A stretch of DNA of 64,000 bases from Acanthochlamys bracteata (Eukaryota > Streptophyta > Magnoliopsida > Pandanales > Velloziaceae), in NCBI GenBank assembly GCA_019914995.1, contig CM034126.1, forward strand, positions 7,693,001 to 7,757,000, in the 5' to 3' direction. The position numbers and the translations under genes are program-made. The notes under the pieces are model-generated. The model was not told the origin of the DNA and did not search any database. It saw only the letters and a list, made by a program, of their open reading frames with translations. This document shows, piece by piece, positions 56,706 to 64,000 of this stretch. The number at the start of each line of letters is the position of its first letter. The first letter of the stretch is position 1.

Positions 56706-57404
56706 TATACCCTTTGTCTTCTTCAATAAAAGCTCGTTAGTCATAACTTTACCTATCAACTCATCCATAGATACTTTAGGGAATCTACAATTCCTCGATT
56801 GCATCCATTGTAGAACTATATGAAGAGAATACGGATTGGATAATCTTTCACTTTAGCTTCAGTACTGAAATTTTTACCCAATTTTTTTAAAAGATTAAAA
56901 TATCACTAAAAGAAGTACACATTTATGTAATAATTTTTCCTTTTTTATTTTGAAGTTTTATATCATGCATCAAAATGTGCACTCTAGTTTCGTTCACTTG
57001 TGATGTCCTTCGAGCTCCAATTGAGATTTGTCTCATATTTGTTTCCATGAAGACAAGAACAAATTTAAATAAACTCACCAGAATTTAAAGCACATTTTAA
57101 TAGTTCATAGAACAAGCATTTAAAGAAATTAATTTACTGTCATTATCATTAAATTCTAAAGGAGTCTTGGATGTTACAATGCCACCATCTTCCAATTTTG
57201 AAGAGCTAATGACCCAACACAAATGATATTCCATGAAGGATAGTCTTGTTATTAGATGAAAATATTCACGTTGGTCTTCAAATATCCATATTTCATTCTA
57301 TAAAACAGTGTAGGCGATTTGACGATCTTCCTTAATGTGTAATGGGAATAATGACTAACATCTCGATATTTTCCTCTATGGTTAGTCGCTAGTTTTAGAG
57401 ATAT
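56706..57404 (-). pseudogene. Copia Gag N-terminal part, before the gypsy insertion
   Basis: On -, behind the primer site, a stop-ridden gag: segments such as LALQNWKMVAL and SSYSSTMDAIEEL are compatible with the copia UBN2-type gag domain. The better evidence is position: it lies between a copia LTR with primer site and the zinc-knuckle half on the far side of the TATAC insertion. Confidence 0.55.
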
Positions 57405-57416
57405 CTTCTGATACCA
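57404..57416 (-). other. Primer binding site of the copia element
   Basis: TGGTATCAGAAGA on -, two bases inside the LTR end; close to the initiator tRNA-Met site TGGTATCAGAGC. Confidence 0.75.
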
Positions 57417-57418
57417 AT

Positions 57419-58279
57419 TGTTAGAATTCCTATATAACACAACTCAAGAGGGATTGAGGTAAACTGAAATGTATTAAATTTAAACAAAATAAAACATCTT
57501 CAGTCTAAGGCAGAACAGTTGTTGTTTTGCTATTGTTTCATAAAAAGAGATTTAACGAAGAAAATTAAACAAGTAATTAGACAAAAGGGGTTGCAAAGAA
57601 CTTCTACGTGGATCTTGTTTTCGTCCACGACTACTCGTAAGTTTAGAAGAGGATTTTCACAAACTTCAAGCAAACACCTAACACCTTCGCCATGGAGACT
57701 TGATTCTCCGCCGAACACCTATACCGGAATCAAGGTATCTTCATAAGATAAGGTTTTCTAATATCTCGAGCTTCATCAAGCTGCTCAGGCTACACTACAT
57801 ACAATAGAAAGTCTAAGCTTAGACTCTCTCTAATAGAGAATTAACTGGTTTTCTTTGTAATAATTTCTTTATGAATTTTAAGCAATAACCACTCTCAACT
57901 ACAATGCAATGATTAATCTTTATACTAAGATGAAGATCTCACAGAAATTACTAAAGATAGGGTCAAAAAACAAAGTCAACAAAAGAACTAATGCTCGTTG
58001 CTCACCTTTTTTCTCTTCTCTGCATGGTGCTTCTTCTAATATTAGAATTATGTCAAACTCTTTCCAAAACATACTAGGGCTCAGAACAAGCGGTTAACTC
58101 TTTAGTAGAGTTTCCAGTCAAGTTAACTTCCTTTGATCTTGTTGTAGTTGTTTCTATCAAAGCTCTTATTGTTTTAGATGTATTCTGTCATGTAGATAGC
58201 TTCGTAGAGTTCTAGTGTAATATTGATAGCTTCAATATTGATTATTTGTTAGGATCGAATAGAAGATTCAATTCCAACA
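57419..58279 (-). repeat. 5' LTR of the copia element (861 bp)
   Basis: On - it starts TGTTGGAATTGAATC and ends GGAATTCTAACA, with inverted TGTT(G/A)GAATT termini. The primer site lies directly downstream. A matching 3' LTR was not found at lower coordinates, so the element is truncated. Confidence 0.75.
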
Positions 58280-58369
58280 AAGGGTATGATCAAAGTCATA
58301 GTACACCTTTTGTCTGCCTATGTGATCTTGTGACTTTCACGATTTTTCTTATATTTGCTACTTCATTAT

Positions 58370-58857
58370 TTTTTGCTCAAACTTGATTGAAATATCACAA
58401 TTGAGGTAATGGCACAATCCAATGATATTGAAGAAGCTTATATGCTTGTAAGGTTGTTTGAATATAAACAAATAATAAAACCATATGTTACATGCTCTGG
58501 CCATGGACATTCTTCCACAGCAACTTCTATCGGGTCTGCGTTGCACACTACAACTACCACTCCACTAGCAAGAAACACGCTGATTTTGCTTTTGCTTGAA
58601 GGTACAGACCATCCCTCTCTACTTTTGACAGAAGTGCCTAATGTGCCAAAGGTTTGTGCTTTTATTGTGATGAGAAGTATGACCATGGCCATAGGTGCGT
58701 AACTCAACTTTACTCAATTACAGTCCTAGAGAACTTGGAAGAAAATTTTCAAATGATGTCCTCTTAGAGACACCTGTAGAAGATGCCACTCTTTCACTGA
58801 GTGATATTCATGGCCTTGCCAAGCCGCAAACATCAAGATTCCGACGGAACATTAAGA
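58370..58857 (+). pseudogene. Ty3/gypsy Gag fragment on +
   Basis: NDIEEAYMLVRLFEYKQ (58,421-58,471) is the same conserved gag end as PNNLQTAYMLARMCEQKQ in element 2. A shifted zinc knuckle lies at about 58,650-58,690, then PVEDATLSLSDIHGLAKPQT (58,770-58,830), the linker before the protease. It stops abruptly at about 58,857 against the dispersed repeat. Confidence 0.7.
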
Positions 58858-59720
58858 ATGTTCCACCGATCGCCTTTTGAAGAGATGGTGCATTTTTCCT
58901 ACAATGGACCAAGACCTCGTAACAAAGATTTGAACCCTTCTCCATTTTAAATCCTTTTTTAAGTTGTACACCCTTATTATCAAAAAAAGTAGTTCTATAG
59001 CGATCCATTGTCGTTACCTAATGTTGATAGCAAACAACTCTTATTGCCACTGCCAATAGTTTGGCATTATCATCCCCGCACGGGATAACGCCCTTATGAT
59101 ATATCATGGAGCACAAAAGGATTTTCTCGAAGTTATTACCAGTTTATGAATTTGCCGCAAATAATGTGTCTTTAACCGAGCACTAACAATCAGATGCTTC
59201 TAAGTTACATAGTTCTTTTTACAGCCAATACACAGACACATCCACATGGTACAACATAAGATAAATGTAATATATCAAAACTACAAATATTGTTAGAAAA
59301 TTTGATGCTCCTATAAGTCTAAATCAAAACATTACCTCTGTTACTATTTATATCTCAAATTTATCCAAAGGAGTGAAGAACCACTAATTGTAAGAACCAT
59401 CTTTATTAATTTTATATTCATCATTTTTTATTTGGTGACTGCACTTATTTGAAATGGATCACATCTTCTTTCGATGGCAATATATTAGGATTATTAGTTG
59501 AACACTCATTAGTTCGTTATTTGCTCTATTGCAAGGTGGGTCTATATAAGGATATCACGGGATAGCAGCTTTTCCCTTATCTTTTACTGTTCTCCTTCAA
59601 AGGCTTCTATTTTTCCAATTTCATACAGTTGAAGGTCCTCCATTCTTTCACAAAGAGCTTGTTTTCTTTTTTACAATATCTCTCCCTTCTTTTCCCTAAA
59701 GGAGCTTAACTTGCTAAGAT
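58858..59720. repeat. Dispersed repeat, copy 2
   Basis: Direct-repeat partner of 50,206-51,060 in the same orientation, about 8.6 kb away. On - both copies contain an open stretch with NKGVQLKKGF and NAPSLQKAI, but neither is an intact gene. The left boundary is sharp in both. Confidence 0.75.
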
Positions 59721-60501
59721 GGCTCCATATGGAGAACCCTCTCTTGGTTCTCCCTCAAAATTTTCCCTTCTTTCTTTCTCTTATAGGGACTTCTCTTTCT
59801 ACAATATGATGTGGAGACCCTCTCTTCTTCCTCATGCTCCCCATTCTTTATTTCTCCTTCATGCTCTTCCTTCTATTCCTTTTCTCATTCCTTTGGAGTA
59901 ATTGTTCAATAATTAATCTCATCTCTACTTCCAATTTCGTCAACTTCCATACCTACATTATGCTACTTCATCTCTGCCAATACATGCGACTATGGAGTTC
60001 AATTCCTCCTTCATTTCTATAACTATGCCCTTTACATCCGTCTTCACTTCCTTCAACTTGTATCTCGACACTTGCAATTTCTCGTTATTCTCTTCTGTTT
60101 AAGGAAGTTGACACAGTTGTACAGTATCTTCTTAATTGTCCTTGTGAACTAGCAAATGAGAAACTAAGTCTCAAGTAGCAGTGGCGCTGTTGAAGGATTG
60201 TGTCATCATCATCAAATTTTATGTCCTCTAAGCCGTCCTATCCAATTGTTATACTTAATAACGACAAATATATTGTTTAGAAAAAGAACAAGCAGATGTT
60301 AAAGTGCCTCACCTTCTTGGGTAAAGAGAACAAATTTGCAAAACCCCTTCATAGCAGTGTTCTTCTAAGTTAGCTTGCTTTTATACTTAGCAATAGTAAT
60401 TGATTTTCGATGTTCTCCTCGTAGATAAGTGTAACAACTTTAGCCACATTAGGTTAGGCTTCATTGTAATAACTATAACTTTGTGGGCTGCAGGAAGCTA
60501 T
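59721..60501. other. No certain gene
   Basis: Continuation of the dispersed repeat into pyrimidine-rich sequence on +. On -, KLKEVKTDVKGIVIEMKEEL (about 60,010-60,070) looks like coiled coil and could belong to a retroelement gag; not proven. Confidence 0.3.
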
Positions 60502-62969
60502 TGTAAGAAATAGTGGTCCTAACATGCAATCTCTCTTGTTTTTATTTTTTTTCCTTTCTTCTTCCTTCCTTCCTCACTGTTTTGCCCTAACCCATCAGCC
60601 GCCATTGCTCCGGCTCCTCTCCGGCGTGAAATCAACCCCTTTCCGGCGATATTCACTTCATTTCATCTTCTCAAGCCATCCTCCTTCTCATTTCCGGTAG
60701 TCCTTATCAATTCCGGCGAGTTACGCCGTGCGGGACAAATTTTCAAAATTTGTCCGGCCATTTTGCCGGCGTTCTGGCAAAGGTAAGTAGATAGAAACGT
60801 TCCCCTTAACTTGCTAAGTCCTTTCCCTCATTTATTTGCGTTGATTTTCAGCTCCGTTAGTTGATTTCGTGTGAGTTCGCCGCCGGACATTATTTCGTTG
60901 ATTCCGGTCGCCGGCGACAAAATTGAAGCTCGTCGTCTATTTCATTGGATTCTACTAGCAGTGTTGGTCATTTTTACTGCTTTGAACGCACCTTGCCGGA
61001 ACCCTAGCTCGCCGGAATCCGGCGAATTTTTCGGTGACTTGGTTAGGTGAGTTAAAAATACTTGCTTCGCGTATTTGTAATTATTGTTAGATGAATTATT
61101 AATTCGTTTCGATTTTAGGGAATCGTTGGATTGAAAATACGCGACTTGTTGCCGATTCAAGTTGTTTTAGCATTCGATCGTCTCACCTCGTCGGTAAGCT
61201 TCTTGGATTCGTTAGTTAGTACTTATTGTGTAGTGGATTAGGAATTTGAATACACCGTTGATCGAATGAAATTGTAAAATGGTTCACCATATGCTATTAA
61301 ATCTTGGACTCAAACTTAGTTAGATATTTATTACAAGTATTTGATTTAGCTTTCATTAGCGTGCTTATTATTGAATATGCCCGTATGCACGTTAGGTGAT
61401 ACGAGTGACTTGAATTCGGACGGTGCGGCTTAGAGTTGACAGTTGATATAAATACTTGCTTGGACTACAGGTGAGGGTTACCGTGCCACCTTTCCTTCCT
61501 AGATTAATGTTAGGTTTTCGGCACAGGTAGCATTCACTTTGGAAATTCTGGCCTACTTTGCCATTTTCGTTATATATTATGATTTATCATTCATGTTACA
61601 TATGTCTGTACATGCTTAGATTTATTTCACATCATGTTTATAGTTAGTACTAGGATGTTTGCATATTGTAGACTATGTGGCATAATTATGAGAATATGCT
61701 ATATACATGTCAATATTTTCCTTTCATATGTGCATAAGTATAATTACAATAGCATTGAAGGCATTGGGCATAGTATGTTCATTGAGTGAAAATCTATCAT
61801 ATTTGCATCTACTTGTTAGGGACTGCATTAGTATGGGACAATGCAGAACCTAATAGGTACTGTCATAACCTATTATATTATGTATGCTTGAATGATATAT
61901 TGATACGGTGGGTGTCAGGAAATACTGGGCACTAAAATATATGGATAGTCGATGGGTCCCAGGATATACTGGGCATCAAGTTATAAGTTATGGATTGCCG
62001 GTGGGTCCCAAGATATACTGGGCACCGAGCTGTGATGATATTGTTTGCCGGTGGGTCTCAGAATATACTGGGCACCGAGCTTGTCTGTGGTTTGATATAT
62101 ATAAAAATATTACGTATGTATGCTTGTATGATATACCCGATAGCGTGATGTGAGTTGGAGATGTGATCTCACTCAATTGCCTATTTTGTATGATTGTTAC
62201 ACTTGATGCATCCGCATACTTCATTACATATATTGCTTGCATGGGTGCACTATATATATGTATATATATTATAGCCTTGAGAGTGTCGCACAACATTGTT
62301 TCATATTATCGTATATCTCTGCTAAGAACTGAGTCGGTATGGGACGATTCATGACTTAGTAGAACATGATCTGATCTATAATTGCATCTGCTTCATGTAG
62401 ATAGTACTATAATGCCTACTTAATGCATTATCTAAATTGGGCATTCTGCTGTTTTACCTCACTGAGACTGGGCTCACCCTCTTTTCTCTTCTTTGGCCTC
62501 CCCAGATAGGTCAGAAACTAGCGGGCGCTGATTAGACTCGATATTGCTGGACCGAGAGCGTAAGGAGGGTACTTCATAAAACTTTTAGCATGTAGTTAGC
62601 TCTGTAATCCTCGAAGGACATTGACTTTTCTTGTACTTTATTGTATGTGGTATTGCGATGGTATTTATTTTGGATTGTAATAGGTGTTACGGCTACCTGT
62701 AGCCACTAGTGGTATTTTGTTTGTGAAAAATAATTTTTATGCTGTTCGTTTTTTCTTATTTTGAATTTTTGATGATAAGTATAATTATTATTACTTGTAC
62801 AGGTTCTCCCTATTAAATTTTTAGGGAAGATTATGTCGAAATTTTTCGAATATTGGCAAGTTAGTTTTATTGAGTTTTGGGTCAGGCTTACTGGATTAGG
62901 CCGAGTTTGAGCCTTGTCTAGATTCGGTTTAGTCCAGTGCCAGTTAGGGTCTAGTTTTGGGTCTTGACA
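60502..62969 (+). mobile_element. Solo long LTR, copy B (2468 bp)
   Basis: It begins TGTAAGAAATAGTGGTCC and ends GGGTCTTGACA. It shares the ordered blocks listed for copy A, including the best conserved one, CCTCACTGAGACTGGGCTCA, then CTTTGGCCTCCC (62,456-62,505). No internal retroelement coding sequence adjoins it. The flanking five bases (GCTAT left, TTCAT right) do not match, so the solo-LTR call rests on the shared ends. Confidence 0.6.
61905..62090 (+). repeat. Tandem repeat inside LTR copy B
   Basis: Four imperfect units of about 45-50 bp, each with GGTGGGTCCCAGGATATACT then GGGCACCGAGC, starting at about 61,908, 61,952, 61,998 and 62,049. Confidence 0.9.
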
Positions 62970-64000
62970 TTCATACACCAAAACCTACAAGTAAAACAAA
63001 TCTCAATTAGATGTCGTGGTGTTTACCAACAATTGATTCAAATTTAGAAATATAATATAGTGTAATACTTACCGCAAACACATATGGTGCCACTAGACTT
63101 AGCTTTTGTCCCGGGTACACCATTTCTACGTTTGGCCAAGTCATTTCTAAGGGAATCAACTGTATGCTTTCTATTATGTATTATCCACTGATGTCTACTT
63201 TTTTCTTGCAAATTGCAGCACTATAGGAGGTTCTACAATTAGGAAAGCACCTAGAACAAACACTCTAACACAAGATGAACCTTTAGTGCTGTGGTGTGCT
63301 GGTGACACAACACCAAGCATAGACACCTCTGCTGCTTCTTTTCATTATTCCAAATTCCTGATTTGTATTATATTTTCATGTCTTGTGTTGAAATCCTAGT
63401 AACTAAACTTAGTTTGTTAAGTATTACTTGCATTTAAAAGCTACCACAGTTTTGTAATACAGGTTAGTAGCTTCTGTGGTTGTATGAAACTTGTATCAAA
63501 TCTAGGGCTTGGTTAACAGCTCCGTAGTTCAAATTTTGACTTTTTTTATTTACAGATATAGTGCTCATTATTATGTTGCACAAAGATATCCAAAATATTT
63601 GGTTCACCATAATATTTTTAAAACTTTGTATCTGAATGATAACATCTTGATGTACAACCTGGTTTTTAGCATTGTTTTAACAACTATGGTATCGAACTTT
63701 ATTTGCAATGACTGATTGCTCAAAGATTTACATGCTTGATGCAAAATATTGACAGCAATAAAGCAGAATTTTTGTAAGCCAGCAAAGCTGCAACAAATCG
63801 AACTCTTTGACATCATGAATGCATATTGAATATAGAATAATAAAATTTTTATTAGATGAGCAAGTGTACAAGTGCTTATTATGATTCCTCTTGTTTCCCC
63901 GATGCTCTGTGTGCAAACAACTTTTGCCACCGAGCTCATTTAGCTGCAAGAGCTTCTTCATCTAACACTTAGATAGGTCACCAATATGGAATGCCACTTG
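62970..64000. other. Unassigned sequence at the right edge
   Basis: No ORF above 111 codons and no recognised domain. On -, a frame with NDLAKRRNGVPGTKAKSSG (about 63,085-63,150) and CVCG is open for a short way and might be a transposase remnant. I could not place it. Confidence 0.3.

Overview
This window is nuclear DNA of a flowering plant, most likely a eudicot. The evidence is a 12-exon gene for a TIME FOR COFFEE (TIC) homologue, plant-type CACTA, hAT, copia and gypsy elements, an endogenous caulimovirid relic, a tRNA-derived SINE-like sequence, and AT-rich intergenic DNA. Only one gene looks functional. Almost everything else is decayed, often nested, mobile DNA.

Layout. 1-6.6 kb: the 3' part of a CACTA (En/Spm) element on + whose 5' end lies outside the window. 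Its transposase is broken by frameshifts and by a 1.4-kb gypsy-derived LTR element with target duplication ACAAG. 6.65-7.84 kb: a fragment of a long-LTR family, then a solo LTR on - related to the 1.4-kb element. 7.84-11.2 kb: no gene seen. 11.37-17.15 kb: the TIC homologue on -, 1523 codons by my splice model. 17.2-20.5 kb: its leader, then anonymous AT-rich DNA. 20.5-24.7 kb: an IQD (IQ67-domain) pseudogene on - cut in two by a 3.2-kb solo LTR. 24.7-29.8 kb: a GC-rich repetitive block, then AT-rich DNA.

29.86-38.34 kb: a gypsy element on - (LTR, integrase, RNase H, RT, gag) with a hAT element on + inside it (about 33.16-37.7 kb, broken transposase). 39.3-40.0 kb: a second gypsy fragment on + (zinc knuckle and protease). 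40.63-41.81 kb: a possible non-autonomous DNA transposon. 42.0-43.26 kb: a gypsy integrase fragment on -. 43.36-45.77 kb: a 2.2-kb copia LTR with PBS and start of gag on +. 45.8-49.25 kb: a degraded endogenous caulimovirid (RT-RNase H, a second ORF, non-coding region, primer site). 49.69-49.79 kb: a SINE-like sequence. 50.2-58.28 kb: a copia element on - interrupted inside gag by a nearly full-length gypsy element (51,259-56,705, target duplication TATAC). 58.4-58.86 kb: a gypsy gag fragment on +. 58.86-59.72 kb: second copy of a repeat also at 50.2 kb. 60.50-62.97 kb: a second solo copy of the long-LTR family. The last 1 kb is unassigned.

No new multi-gene system is visible. The observations most worth checking are: a tandem duplication in the TIC gene that copies a splice donor in frame; a stem-loop in the long-LTR family that seems kept by compensatory changes; the LTR-split IQD pseudogene; a Cys motif at the end of gypsy Pol that is encoded inside the 3' LTR; and the nested chronology at 50-58 kb. 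Splice sites, domains and repeat boundaries were read by eye, and family names rest on remembered consensus sequences, not on a search.
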